This document shows, piece by piece, positions 44,649-52,801 of a stretch of DNA of 64,000 nucleotides. Every line of letters begins with the position of its first letter. The stretch's first letter is position 1. The position numbers were made by a program, and so were the translations under genes. This stretch comes from Kocuria rosea (GTDB lineage: Bacteria; Actinomycetota; Actinomycetes; Actinomycetales; Micrococcaceae), in the NCBI RefSeq assembly GCF_023715525.1, contig NZ_JAMBOG010000012.1, positions 1 to 64,000 of the forward strand, written 5' to 3'. Under the pieces are notes generated by a model that was not told where the DNA came from, searched no databases, and saw nothing but the letters and a program-made list of their open reading frames with translations.

Positions 44649-45881
44649 TCAACACCCTCTGAATTCCCCCTCCGGGTCCCGCGGGGCGGGCGGCAGGAGC
44701 CGGGCGGGGCCGAGCCGGTCGGCGCCGAAGCGGGCGTGCACCCGGTCCATGGCCTGCTCCGCGGCCCCCCACTCCTCCTCGCGGCCGTCGAGGCTCAGCT
44801 GCAGGGCGTCGCCGGCCGGTTCCAGCCGCTCCGCCCGGACCCCGATGAGCCGTACCGCCTGGGGCCGCTCCCCCAGCTCCGCGAGCAGCCCCACCCCGTG
44901 CTCGAGGAGGTCGTGGGCCGAGGTGAAGGGCTGGGCCAGCGTCCGGGAGCGCGTGATGGTGGTGAAGTCGGCGTAGCGCAGCTTCAGGCCGACCCGGCGG
45001 GCCCGCAGGCCCTGGCGGCGCAGCCGGGAGGCGGTGCGGTGGCTGAGCCGCAGGAGGGTCTCGCGCAGCACCCGGGTGTCCGAGACGTCCTCGGCGAAGG
45101 TCTCCTCCGCGCCGAGGCTCTTCTCCTCCCGGACGGGGACCACCGGCCGGGGGTCGCGTCCGTTGGCGAGCTCGTGCAGGTGGTGGCCGGCGGCCGGGCC
45201 GACGACCCGCACCAGCTGCGGGACGGGAGCGGCGGCGAGCTCCCCCACGGTGCGCAGGCCGGCCCCGGCGAGGGCCTCGGCGGTGCGGTCGCCGACGCCC
45301 CACAGCGCCGAGACCGGCAGCTCGGCGAGGAAGGCGACGGTGTCCTCCGGCTGGACCAGCAGCAGCCCGTCCGGTTTGGAGCGGGTGGAGGCGATCTTCG
45401 CGACGGTCTTGGTCGCCCCGATGCCCACGGAGGCGGTGAGGCCCAGCTCGCCGTGGATCCGGGTGCGCAGCCGGCGGGCGATCTGCACGGGCGGGCCGAG
45501 CCGGCGCACGGCCCCGGAGACGTCCAGGAACGCCTCGTCCACGCTGACCTGCTCGACGCGGTCGGTGATCTCGGCGAAGATCGCCATCACGCGCCGCGAG
45601 TAGTCGTCGTACGCGCGGCGGTGGGGCTCCAGCAGGACCGCGCCGGGGCACAGGGCGCGGGCGCGGGCCAGCGGCATCCCGGAGCGCACCCCGAAGGCGC
45701 GCGCCTCGTAGGAGGCCGAGAGCACGACCGACCGGTTGCCGGAGGCCGCCACGATGACGGGGCGCCCGCGCAGCCCGGGCGCGGCCAGCAGCTCCACCCC
45801 CACGTAGAACATGTCCATGTCGACGTGCATGACGGCGCACGCCCGCCAGCGCGCCAGCTGGTCCCTCGACGTCCCGCTCAC
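44649..45881 (-). CDS. dinB: DNA polymerase IV (Y-family) DinB
   Basis: Error-prone translesion polymerase. 410 aa. Catalytic carboxylates in VMHVDMDMFYVGVELL and VSVDEAFLDVSGA; steric gate region FYVGVE; helix-hairpin-helix near LPVSALWGVGDRTAEALAGAGL. The little-finger domain follows SLGAEETFAEDV. I see no QLSLF-type clamp motif; ALQLSLDG near the C-terminus is the closest candidate. GTG 45881 has AGGAGG 6 nt upstream, with TATGCT (45906-45911) as probable -10. No LexA box is evident upstream. Confidence 0.94.
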   Translation of the reverse strand: MSGTSRDQLARWRACAVMHVDMDMFYVGVELLAAPGLRGRPVIVAASGNRSVVLSASYEARAFGVRSGMPLARARALCPGAVLLEPHRRAYDDYSRRVMAIFAEITDRVEQVSVDEAFLDVSGAVRRLGPPVQIARRLRTRIHGELGLTASVGIGATKTVAKIASTRSKPDGLLLVQPEDTVAFLAELPVSALWGVGDRTAEALAGAGLRTVGELAAAPVPQLVRVVGPAAGHHLHELANGRDPRPVVPVREEKSLGAEETFAEDVSDTRVLRETLLRLSHRTASRLRRQGLRARRVGLKLRYADFTTITRSRTLAQPFTSAHDLLEHGVGLLAELGERPQAVRLIGVRAERLEPAGDALQLSLDGREEEWGAAEQAMDRVHARFGADRLGPARLLPPAPRDPEGEFRGC

Positions 45882-45905
45882 CCGTCCTCCTCCCGCACCG
45901 GCCAC

Positions 45906-45911
45906 AGCATA
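45906..45911 (-). promoter_or_regulatory. Candidate dinB -10 TATGCT
   Basis: Minus-strand TATGCT, 24 nt before the GTG of dinB, giving a short leader containing the AGGAGG. Confidence 0.45.
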
Positions 45912-45976
45912 GTCAGCGCCGCGGACATCGGTGCGGGGCGGGACCGGCCGGCCCGGGCGGCGGCACGGGGCTTCGG

Positions 45977-45982
45977 TAGGCT
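45977..45982 (+). promoter_or_regulatory. -10 TAGGCT (polyprenyl synthetase gene)
   Basis: Same hexamer as at lipB and panB but 61 nt before the ATG, so this gene has a leader of about 55 nt, with only a weak GAGG before ATG. Confidence 0.5.
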
Positions 45983-46043
45983 GGGGCGGATCCCGCGGGC
46001 GCCCGCCCGTCCGCCGCCGCACCGAGATCGAGGTCGACCGCCC

Positions 46044-47189
46044 ATGACGCCCCCGCCGCTCCAGCCCCGTCCCGACGCCCCGCTCGACGCCCCGCTCGAC
46101 GCCGTGGCGGCCTTCCGCGCCGAGGACGAGCGGTTCGTCCGCCGGCTGCACGCCGAGCTGGAGGAGTTCCTGGACCGGCAGCGTGCGGTGCTCGCCGGCA
46201 TCTCGGCCGACGCGCTGCCGCTGCTGGACGCCGTCGCCGCCCTGTCCTCGGGCGGCAAGCGCCTGCGGGCGCGACTGTGCTACTGGGGCTGGCGGGCGGC
46301 GGGCGGCGACCCCGAGGACCCGGCGGTGGCCCGGGCGGGGGCCGCGCTCGAGCTGTTCCAGTCCGCCGCGCTGATCCACGACGACGTCATCGACCGCTCG
46401 GACACCCGCCGGGGCGCGCCGAGCGTGCACCGGCGGTTCGAGGGCCTGCACGCCGCCGAGTCGTGGCAGCTGGACGGGCCGGCGTTCGGGGTGGCCTCCG
46501 CGATCCTGGCCGGGGACCTGTGCCTGTCGTGGAGCGAGCAGCTGTTCGCCGCCGCCGCGGCGCAGCTGCCGGGCGCGGCCCGGGCGCGCGCCGTGTTCGA
46601 CCTGATGCGCTCGGAGGTCATGGTCGGGCAGTACCTCGACGTCCAGGGCGAGGTCGCCGGCGCGGGCCAGGACCGGGCGGGCGCCGTGCAGCGGGCGCTG
46701 GACGTGATCCGCTACAAGTCCGCGAAGTACTCCGTGGAGCACCCCGTCGCCCTCGGTGCGGCCCTCGCGGGAGCGGACGAGCCCGCCCTGGCGCGGTGCT
46801 CGGCGTTCGCGCTGCCGCTCGGCGAGGCCTTCCAGCTGCGCGACGACGTGCTCGGCGTGTTCGGGGACCCGGCCACCACGGGCAAGCCCGCCGGGGACGA
46901 CCTGCGCGAGGGCAAGCGCACGGTCCTGGTGGGCTTCGTCCGCCGCCGCGGCTCGGAGGAGCAGATCGCCGAGCTCGAGGCCGCCCTGGGCAGCCAGGAC
47001 CTCGACGACGACGACGTCCGGCGGCTCCGGGCCCTGATCACGGCCTGCGGGGCGCTGCAGGCGACCGAGGAGCTGATCGACGCGCTCAGCGGCCAGGCGT
47101 TCGCGGCGCTCGACCGGCTGGGGGCCGGTCCGGTGCCGATGGCCGCGCTGCGGGCGCTCGCCACCGCGGCCGTGCGCCGCGCCGCCTGA
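46044..47189 (+). CDS. Polyprenyl diphosphate synthase (trans-prenyltransferase)
   Basis: Condenses isopentenyl diphosphate units into an all-trans allylic diphosphate for quinone, carotenoid or glycan-carrier lipids. 381 aa. First Asp-rich motif LIHDDVIDRSDTRRG, substrate Lys in LSSGGKRLRARL, second Asp-rich motif FQLRDDVLGVFGD, and GKPAGDDLREGKRT. Residues before the first Asp motif are Phe-Gln-Ser-Ala, suggesting a mid-length (C20 or so) product; chain length cannot be fixed. It is in the position of idsA2 (Rv2173). Divergent from dinB. Confidence 0.92.
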   Translation: MTPPPLQPRPDAPLDAPLDAVAAFRAEDERFVRRLHAELEEFLDRQRAVLAGISADALPLLDAVAALSSGGKRLRARLCYWGWRAAGGDPEDPAVARAGAALELFQSAALIHDDVIDRSDTRRGAPSVHRRFEGLHAAESWQLDGPAFGVASAILAGDLCLSWSEQLFAAAAAQLPGAARARAVFDLMRSEVMVGQYLDVQGEVAGAGQDRAGAVQRALDVIRYKSAKYSVEHPVALGAALAGADEPALARCSAFALPLGEAFQLRDDVLGVFGDPATTGKPAGDDLREGKRTVLVGFVRRRGSEEQIAELEAALGSQDLDDDDVRRLRALITACGALQATEELIDALSGQAFAALDRLGAGPVPMAALRALATAAVRRAA

Positions 47190-47219
47190 GCCGCGCCCGG
47201 CCGGGCGCGGCTCAGGCGG
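47182..47219. terminator. 38-bp perfect palindrome, convergent terminator
   Basis: ccgcctgagccgcgcccgg followed immediately by its complement, with no spacer. It contains the stop codon of the polyprenyl synthetase gene (47187-47189) and ends 3 nt before the stop of the convergent Rv2175c-like gene. Confidence 0.8.
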
Positions 47220-47222
47220 GGG

Positions 47223-47609
47223 TCACCAGGCGAGGGCCTGGGCGCGGCGGCGGATCTCCGTCTTGCGGCCGTCGCGCAGGGCGTCGATGGGCCGGCCGGG
47301 CAGGGACTCGTCCTCCGTGAACAGCCAGGTGATCGCCTCGGTGTCGGTGAACCCGGCGTCCCGCAGGACCGCGACCGTGCCCCGGAGGGAGTCGAGCACG
47401 GCCCCGTCCATCAGGAAGGCGGCGGGGACGCGCCGCACGCCGTCGTGCGGGCTGCGCACCGCCAGCAGGGTCCCGTCGTCGACGAGTCCGTGGACGCGGG
47501 TCACGACGAGGCCGAGCTGCTCGGCGATGTCGGGCAGGGGCAACCACTCCTGGACGAGGGCGTCCATGCGGTCGAACTCCTCGGTGCTGATTCCGGCTGT
47601 GTTCTTCAC
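47223..47609 (-). CDS. Rv2175c-family DNA-binding protein
   Basis: 128 aa, soluble. Contains an atypical winged helix-turn-helix (LPDIAEQLGLVVTRVHGLVDDGTLLAV) and a C-terminal helical domain (LLDSLRGTVAVLRDAGFTDTEA, LFTEDESLPGRPIDALR). In M. tuberculosis Rv2175c is phosphorylated by PknL, encoded beside it; here a PknL-like kinase gene is 1.4 kb away. Thr residues near the N-terminus (NTAGISTEE) could be the phosphorylation site. GTG start; minus-strand CACCCT followed by 6 nt may be a leaderless -10. Confidence 0.88.
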   Translation of the reverse strand: MKNTAGISTEEFDRMDALVQEWLPLPDIAEQLGLVVTRVHGLVDDGTLLAVRSPHDGVRRVPAAFLMDGAVLDSLRGTVAVLRDAGFTDTEAITWLFTEDESLPGRPIDALRDGRKTEIRRRAQALAW

Positions 47610-47661
47610 GCCTACAGGGTGCCACGTCCGTGCCTGCCCGTGCCACGCGGGCCCGCCGCGA

Positions 47662-47667
47662 TATGCT
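47662..47667 (+). promoter_or_regulatory. -10 TATGCT (LysM/SLT gene)
   Basis: TATGCT 61 nt before the ATG at 47729. It gives a leader of about 55 nt. Confidence 0.4.
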
Positions 47668-47728
47668 CGACCCGCGGAGATCGCTGAGCCATCCGCGCCT
47701 TCCCCGATCAGCGTCAGAGAGCCCCTTC

Positions 47729-48946
47729 ATGCCGTACTCCCCCGACAGCGACACGACCGACCCGAACGACGCACAGCACGGCCCCGCGACCCCCCTCGCC
47801 GCCGAGCCCGGCCGGGACGCCGGGACGACCGGGGACCGTGCCCCCGGCTGGGCCCGCCGCGCCCGCACCGGGTCCGCCGCCGCCACCGCCGCCACCGCCG
47901 TGGCCGCGCTCGCCGCGCTGGGCGGCAGCACGGTGGCCCACGCCGCCCCCGCACCGCTGGCCCACGTCGCCGCCGCGCCCGCCCTCGTCGGGCAGAAGGG
48001 CTCCGCGGCGCCCGTGCACACCGTCTCGCCGGGCGACTCCCTGTGGGGGATCGCACAGCGCCACCGCGTCGCGGTGGGCGACCTGATGCGCTGGAACGAC
48101 CTCTCCGGCGCGGCCCTGCTGCTGCCGGGCCAGAAGCTGCGGCTGGCCGGGGAGCCCGCCGCGAGCTCCCGTCCGGGGCCCGGGAGCACCGGATCCGCGG
48201 CGGCGGGGGCGGCGCCGGCGCAGAAGGACGCCCCGGGCGGCTACACCGTGCGGGCCGGGGACAGCCTGTGGGGCATCGCCCAGGCCCACGGCGTGTCGGT
48301 CCAGCAGCTGCTCGACGCCAACGACCTCACGGTCAGCTCCCTGCTGCGCCCGGGCCAGCGGCTGTCCGTGGCGGGGCCCGCTCCGGCACGGGCGGCCGCT
48401 CCGGAGCCCGCGGCGGAGTCCGCTCCGGAGCCCGCGGCGGAGCCCAAGGCGCAGCGGGCCGTCGGGGACACGTTCCTCGGGCGCACGTACGGGGACCGGG
48501 TGGTCGACTCCGCCAACCGCCACCACGCCGAGCTCGCGGCCCGTCCCGCGCCGGGCCCGGAGCAGATCCGGCGCATGGTGCACGACACCGCCGTGCGGAT
48601 GGGCGTGGACCCGTCCCTCGCGCTGGCCCACGCCTACCAGGAGTCCGGGTTCAACCACCGGGTCGTGTCCCCCGCCGACGCCGTGGGCACGATGCAGGTC
48701 ATCCCCGACGCCGGCGCCTGGGCATCCGGTCTCGTCGGCCGGGAGCTGGACCTGCTGGACCCGCAGGACAACGTCACCGCCGGTGTGGCGATCATCCGTC
48801 AGCTCGGCCTCAGCGCCCCGAGCACGGAGGTGGCCATCGGCGCGTACTACCAGGGTCTGCACGGCGTGAAGAAGTACGGGATGTACGACGACACGAAGCA
48901 CTACGTGAAGAGCGTGAAGGCCCACCGCGCCGAGTTCCGCGGGTGA
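47729..48946 (+). CDS. Secreted LysM-lytic transglycosylase
   Basis: Cell-wall hydrolase. 405 aa. An Arg-Arg pair and hydrophobic Ala-rich segment (about 43-75: TGSAAATAATAVAALAALGG) act as export signal, ending at AHA-AP. Two LysM domains (HTVSPGDSLWGIAQRHRV and YTVRAGDSLWGIAQAHGV) bind glycan. An Ala/Pro/Glu linker contains a 21-bp direct repeat. The C-terminal transglycosylase fold has the catalytic Glu in AHAYQESGFNHRVVSPADA, then GTMQVIP and YYQG. Upstream of the pknL-like kinase and probably part of wall remodelling. Confidence 0.92.
   Translation: MPYSPDSDTTDPNDAQHGPATPLAAEPGRDAGTTGDRAPGWARRARTGSAAATAATAVAALAALGGSTVAHAAPAPLAHVAAAPALVGQKGSAAPVHTVSPGDSLWGIAQRHRVAVGDLMRWNDLSGAALLLPGQKLRLAGEPAASSRPGPGSTGSAAAGAAPAQKDAPGGYTVRAGDSLWGIAQAHGVSVQQLLDANDLTVSSLLRPGQRLSVAGPAPARAAAPEPAAESAPEPAAEPKAQRAVGDTFLGRTYGDRVVDSANRHHAELAARPAPGPEQIRRMVHDTAVRMGVDPSLALAHAYQESGFNHRVVSPADAVGTMQVIPDAGAWASGLVGRELDLLDPQDNVTAGVAIIRQLGLSAPSTEVAIGAYYQGLHGVKKYGMYDDTKHYVKSVKAHRAEFRG
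48398..48442 (+). repeat. 21-bp direct repeat in LysM protein linker
   Basis: gctccggagcccgcggcgga(g) occurs at 48398-48418 and 48422-48442 (24-bp period), encoding PEPAAES / PEPAAEP. Confidence 0.8.
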
Positions 48947-48983
48947 GCCGCCCCCGGCCCAGCGTTCCCCCAGCGCGGCGTCC

Positions 48984-48989
48984 TAGGCT
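48984..48989 (+). promoter_or_regulatory. -10 hexamer TAGGCT, leaderless (pknL-like)
   Basis: TAGGCT, 6 nt (ggcccc), GTG of the kinase gene. No Shine-Dalgarno. Confidence 0.6.
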
Positions 48990-48995
48990 GGCCCC

Positions 48996-50315
48996 GTGCA
49001 GCACGCCGCTCCCGACCCGTTGACCGGCACCGTCCTCGAGGGCCGCTACGAGCTGGGCCCGCGGATCGCCCGCGGCGGCACGGCCGCCGTCTACCGGGCC
49101 GTGGACACCCGGCTGGAGCGCACCGTCGCGGTGAAGCTCATGCACCCCCACCTCGCCGAGGACCCCGCCGCCGCGGACCGCTTCGTGCGCGAGGCCCGGG
49201 CCGCGGCGAAGCTGTCCCACCCGCACGTGGTCTCCGTGCTGGACCAGGGCCGAGCCCCGGACGGGCTGCCCTACCTCGTCATGGAGCTCGTCGAGGGCTC
49301 CACCCTGCGCGACCTGCTGCACGAGCGGGGCGCCCTGACCGTCCGCGAGGCGCTGGAGGTCCTGGACCCCGTCCTCGACGGTCTCGCCGCGGCCCACCGC
49401 GCCGGGCTGGTGCACCGGGACGTGAAGCCGGAGAACGTGCTGATCGGCCGCACCGGCCGGGTCACCGTCGCGGACTTCGGTCTGACCCGCGCGGTCGACC
49501 AGAACACCCCCACGGGCACCGTCCTCGGGACCGTGGGCTACGCCGCGCCGGAGCTCGTGGCCGGGCGGGCCGTGGACGCCCGTTCCGACGTCTACTCGGC
49601 CGGGATCGTCCTGTTCGAGCTGCTCGCCGGCCGCCGCCCGTTCGTGGGCGCCCCGCTGGCCGTGGCCCGGGCCCACGTCGAGGGGGCCGTTCCCGACGTG
49701 CGCTCCCTCGCCCCCGGCGTCCCGCCCGCCGTGGCGCTGCTGGTGGCCCGGGCCACCGCGCGCGAGCCGGCCCGCCGGCCCGCCGACGCCGGACGGCTGC
49801 TGGCCGAGCTGCGCACCGTCCGGGCGGGGCTGCGCCCCGGGGAGCTCGACCGCCGGCCCGGCGACCCCCCGCCCCGGCACGGGGACGGGCCGGCCGAGGT
49901 GCTCGACGGCACGACGGGACGCGGTCCCGCCCCGGGGCCCGCCACGGAGGTCCTGGGACGGGCCGACGACCGCACCCGGGTGCTGGGCGTGCCCGGCCCG
50001 GCCGCCGCGCAGGACGCCGCCGCCCTGCCCCGGGGCTCCTCGGACCCGTGGCGGCCCGCGATCGAGCTGCGCCCGGTCCGCCCCCTGCGCACGGCAGCGG
50101 CGCTCGCCCTGGTCGCCCTCGCCGTGGCCGCGGCGGCGTTCCTGGGCTGGCTCATCGGCTCCGCGGCCGGCGCCTCCGGGGACGCCCCGGACGCGCACGG
50201 CACGCTGTCCGGGCTCGCCGGGCAGCACCTCACCGGGGCGGGACCGCACGAGGCGGCCCTGCACGGGAGCGTCCGGGAGACGGCCGGGGCCGGGGCCGTC
50301 CCCACCGTCCTGTGA
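48996..50315 (+). CDS. pknL: PknL-like membrane serine/threonine protein kinase
   Basis: Active eukaryotic-type kinase. 439 aa. Gly loop IARGGTAAVYRA, catalytic Lys47 (VAVKLM), HRDVKPEN (140-147), DFG (160-162) and an activation loop with several Thr (DQNTPTGTVLGTVGY). A juxtamembrane linker of about 100 aa is rich in Pro, Gly and Asp. One helix (about 366-390) precedes a short outer tail of about 50 residues without PASTA domains, as in M. tuberculosis PknL. Flanking Rv2175c-like and DAHP synthase genes support the name. The start is set by the leaderless TAGGCT. Confidence 0.92.
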   Translation: MQHAAPDPLTGTVLEGRYELGPRIARGGTAAVYRAVDTRLERTVAVKLMHPHLAEDPAAADRFVREARAAAKLSHPHVVSVLDQGRAPDGLPYLVMELVEGSTLRDLLHERGALTVREALEVLDPVLDGLAAAHRAGLVHRDVKPENVLIGRTGRVTVADFGLTRAVDQNTPTGTVLGTVGYAAPELVAGRAVDARSDVYSAGIVLFELLAGRRPFVGAPLAVARAHVEGAVPDVRSLAPGVPPAVALLVARATAREPARRPADAGRLLAELRTVRAGLRPGELDRRPGDPPPRHGDGPAEVLDGTTGRGPAPGPATEVLGRADDRTRVLGVPGPAAAQDAAALPRGSSDPWRPAIELRPVRPLRTAAALALVALAVAAAAFLGWLIGSAAGASGDAPDAHGTLSGLAGQHLTGAGPHEAALHGSVRETAGAGAVPTVL

Positions 50316-50352
50316 CGGTCGGCACGGTCCCGGCCCCGGCCGGTGCCCGCGC

Positions 50353-51747
50353 TCAGCGGCGGGAGAGGTAGCCCGCCACGAGGAACGCGATCTCGAGCGA
50401 CTGCATGTGGTTCAGGCGCGGGTCGCACAGCGACTCGTACCGGTCCTCGAAGGAGGACTCGTCCACGGGGTCGGCGCCGCCCAGGCACTCCGCGACGTCG
50501 TCGCCGGTCATCTCCACGTGGATGCCGCCGGGGAACGAGCCGATCGCCTCGTGCACCTCGAAGAAGCCGCGGACCTCGTCCACGACGTCGTCGAAGTTGC
50601 GGGTCTTGTACCCCGAGGGCAGGGACACGGTGTTGCCGTGCATGGGATCGGTCACCCACACGACCTTGGCGCCCGAGCGCTCCACGGCCTCGACGAGCGG
50701 AGGCAGCTTCTCGCGGATGTTCTTCGCGCCCATCCGGGTGATGAAGGTGAGCCGGCCGGGCTCCCGCTGCGGGTCCAGCTTGTCGATCAGGGCCAGCGCG
50801 TCGTCGCCGGTCGTCTTCGGGCCGAGCTTCACGCCGATGGGGTTGCGCAGGCGGGAGAGCAGGTCCACGTGGGCACCGTCGAGCTCGCGGGTGCGCTCCC
50901 CGATCCACAGGAAGTGCCCCGACGTGCCGTAGGGCAGGTGCGTGCGGGAGTCGATGCGGGTCAGCGCCCGCTCGTAGTCGAGCAGCAGGGCCTCGTGCCC
51001 GGCGTAGAACTCGGTGGTGCGCAGGGCGTCGAAGTCCGCGCCGCAGGCGTCCATGAACTTCACCGCGCGGTCGATCTCGCGGGCGAGGGACTCGTAGCGG
51101 GCGTGGGCCGGGTTCGTGGTGAAGCCCATGTTCCACGCGTGCACGAGCCGCAGGTCGGCGAAGCCGCCCGTGGTGAACGCCCGGATGAGGTTCAGCGTGG
51201 ACGCGGAGGTGTGGTACCCGCGGACCATGCGCCGGGGGTCGTGGACCCGGGACTCCGGGGTGAAGTCGAAGCCGTTGACCATCTCGCCGCGGAAGGACGG
51301 CAGAGTCGTGCCGTCCCGCACCTCGTCGTTGGACGAGCGCGGCTTGGAGAACTGCCCGGCCATGCGCCCCATCTTCACGACCGGCATGGACGCGCCGTAG
51401 GTGAGGACGACGGCCATCTGCAGCAGCGTCTTGACGCGGGCGCTGATCCGGGCGGCGGTCGCCCCCTCGAAGGTCTCGGCGCAGTCGCCGCCCTGCAGGA
51501 AGAAGGCCCGGCCGTTGGCGACCTCCGCGAGGCGGGAGCGCAGCTGATCCACCTCGCCGGCGAACACCAGCGGCGGGACCGCGCTGAGCTCGGCGATCGA
51601 GGAGGCGAAGTCGGGGTGGTCGTGCCACGTGGGCTGCTGGTCGGCGACGAGCTCCCGCCAGTCGTCCAGCCCGGGGTAGTCGGCCGCGGAGGGCACGGGG
51701 GCGGCCAGGTGTCGGAGGCTGTCGGGAACGGTGAAGTCGAGCATCAT
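50353..51747 (-). CDS. aroG: 3-deoxy-7-phosphoheptulonate synthase, class II
   Basis: First step of the shikimate pathway, condensing phosphoenolpyruvate with erythrose 4-phosphate. 464 aa, plant-like class II. Conserved blocks: FLQGGDCAETF (metal Cys), KMGRMAGQFSKPRS (PEP-binding Arg/Lys), GMGFTTNP-like HAWNMGFTTNPAH, WIGERTRELDGAH, GVKLGPKTTGDD, VTDPMHGNT, and the metal residues His, Glu and Asp toward the C-terminus (HVEMTGDDVAECLGG, YESLCDPRLNHMQSLE). Two adjacent ATGs at the start; AGGAAG favours the second (51744). Downstream neighbour of pknL as in Rv2178c. Confidence 0.96.
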   Translation of the reverse strand: MMLDFTVPDSLRHLAAPVPSAADYPGLDDWRELVADQQPTWHDHPDFASSIAELSAVPPLVFAGEVDQLRSRLAEVANGRAFFLQGGDCAETFEGATAARISARVKTLLQMAVVLTYGASMPVVKMGRMAGQFSKPRSSNDEVRDGTTLPSFRGEMVNGFDFTPESRVHDPRRMVRGYHTSASTLNLIRAFTTGGFADLRLVHAWNMGFTTNPAHARYESLAREIDRAVKFMDACGADFDALRTTEFYAGHEALLLDYERALTRIDSRTHLPYGTSGHFLWIGERTRELDGAHVDLLSRLRNPIGVKLGPKTTGDDALALIDKLDPQREPGRLTFITRMGAKNIREKLPPLVEAVERSGAKVVWVTDPMHGNTVSLPSGYKTRNFDDVVDEVRGFFEVHEAIGSFPGGIHVEMTGDDVAECLGGADPVDESSFEDRYESLCDPRLNHMQSLEIAFLVAGYLSRR

Positions 51748-51785
51748 GTCTTCCTATGTCTCGTCCGGGGCGGCCCGGTCGGGGA

Positions 51786-52661
51786 TCAGGGTTCGGTGGT
51801 CGGCACCGCGTCGTCGGCCCGGGCGGAGTCCTGGTCCTGGGGGCGGTCGCGGTGGGTGAGGTTGTCGGCGGCGTGCTTGGCGGACTGGGCGGCGGTGTGG
51901 GCCGCGGAGCGGGCCTTGTCCTTGGCGCTGCCCACGAGCTCGACGGCGGCCTGCTTGGTCTCGTGGCGCTTCTGCTCGGCCAGGCGCCGCTTCTGGTCGG
52001 CGGCGTAGACGTCCACGTACACCTGGCCCGAGAGGGCCTGGATGGCGTGCATGATCTCGTCCGTCACCTCGCGCAGCAGGGCGTGCTCGCCCTGCCGGCC
52101 CTGGTAGCGCGAGAAGTCCAGGGGCTCGCCGAAGACGGTGGCGACGCGTGCCTTGCGGCGGGGCAGCGGCATCCGTGCGCCGATCGGCTGGACCTTGTCG
52201 GTGCCGACCATCGCGATGGGCACGACCGGGGCTCCGCTCTCGAGGGCGAGCCGCGCCACGCCGATCTTGCCCTTGTACAGGCGCCCGTCGGGCGAGCGGG
52301 TGCCCTCGGGGTAGATGCCCAGCAGCTGCCCCTCCTGGAGCTTGCGCCCACCGGCGCTCAGCGACCGGGCGCTGGCCCGGCCCCCGGAGCGGTCCATCGG
52401 GATCTGGTTGATGGCCCGGAAGAACGCCGACGTGACCCGGCCCTTGAGCCCCGGGCCGTTGAAGTAGTCAGCCTTCGCCAGGAAGAACACCTGGCGGGGC
52501 ACGGCCACGGGCATGAACACCGAGTCGGAGACCGACAGGTGGTTGCTCGCGAGGATGGCCGGTCCCTCGGCGGGCACGTGGTGCAGGCCGCGGACCTCGG
52601 GCCGGAAGGCGACGTTGACCAGGGGTCCGACGACGTAGCGCTTGAGGAACATGTAGACCAT
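51786..52661 (-). CDS. plsC: 1-acyl-glycerol-3-phosphate acyltransferase PlsC family
   Basis: Makes phosphatidic acid from lysophosphatidic acid. 291 aa. Catalytic His41/Asp46 motif NHLSVSD; substrate motifs FFRAINQIPMDR, GIYPEGTRSPDGRLYKG and VPIAMVGTDKVQP. The C-terminal 70 residues form a charged Lys/Ala helix (KRRLAEQKRHETKQAAVELV, KDKARSAAHTAAQSA) with an acidic tail, beyond the usual fold. 38 nt before aroG on the same strand, so co-transcription is likely. Equivalent to Rv2182c by position. Confidence 0.93.
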   Translation of the reverse strand: MVYMFLKRYVVGPLVNVAFRPEVRGLHHVPAEGPAILASNHLSVSDSVFMPVAVPRQVFFLAKADYFNGPGLKGRVTSAFFRAINQIPMDRSGGRASARSLSAGGRKLQEGQLLGIYPEGTRSPDGRLYKGKIGVARLALESGAPVVPIAMVGTDKVQPIGARMPLPRRKARVATVFGEPLDFSRYQGRQGEHALLREVTDEIMHAIQALSGQVYVDVYAADQKRRLAEQKRHETKQAAVELVGSAKDKARSAAHTAAQSAKHAADNLTHRDRPQDQDSARADDAVPTTEP

Positions 52662-52735
52662 GTGGGAGAGGACTCCTTCGTGCTGATCGGGTGGACGCGG
52701 AGGTCCCCGCCGCGAGGACCGGATCCGGCCTCCGG

Positions 52736-52741
52736 TATTCT
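52736..52741 (+). promoter_or_regulatory. Candidate -10 TATTCT (hydrolase gene)
   Basis: TATTCT lies 60 nt before the hydrolase ATG. A weaker leaderless alternative, CATCAT followed by 6 nt, directly precedes the ATG. Confidence 0.35.
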
Positions 52742-52801
52742 CTCACGTCCGCGTGGCGGCCGGAGCCAGCTCCCCGCACCGCGGCCTGCCATCATGGAGC
52801 C

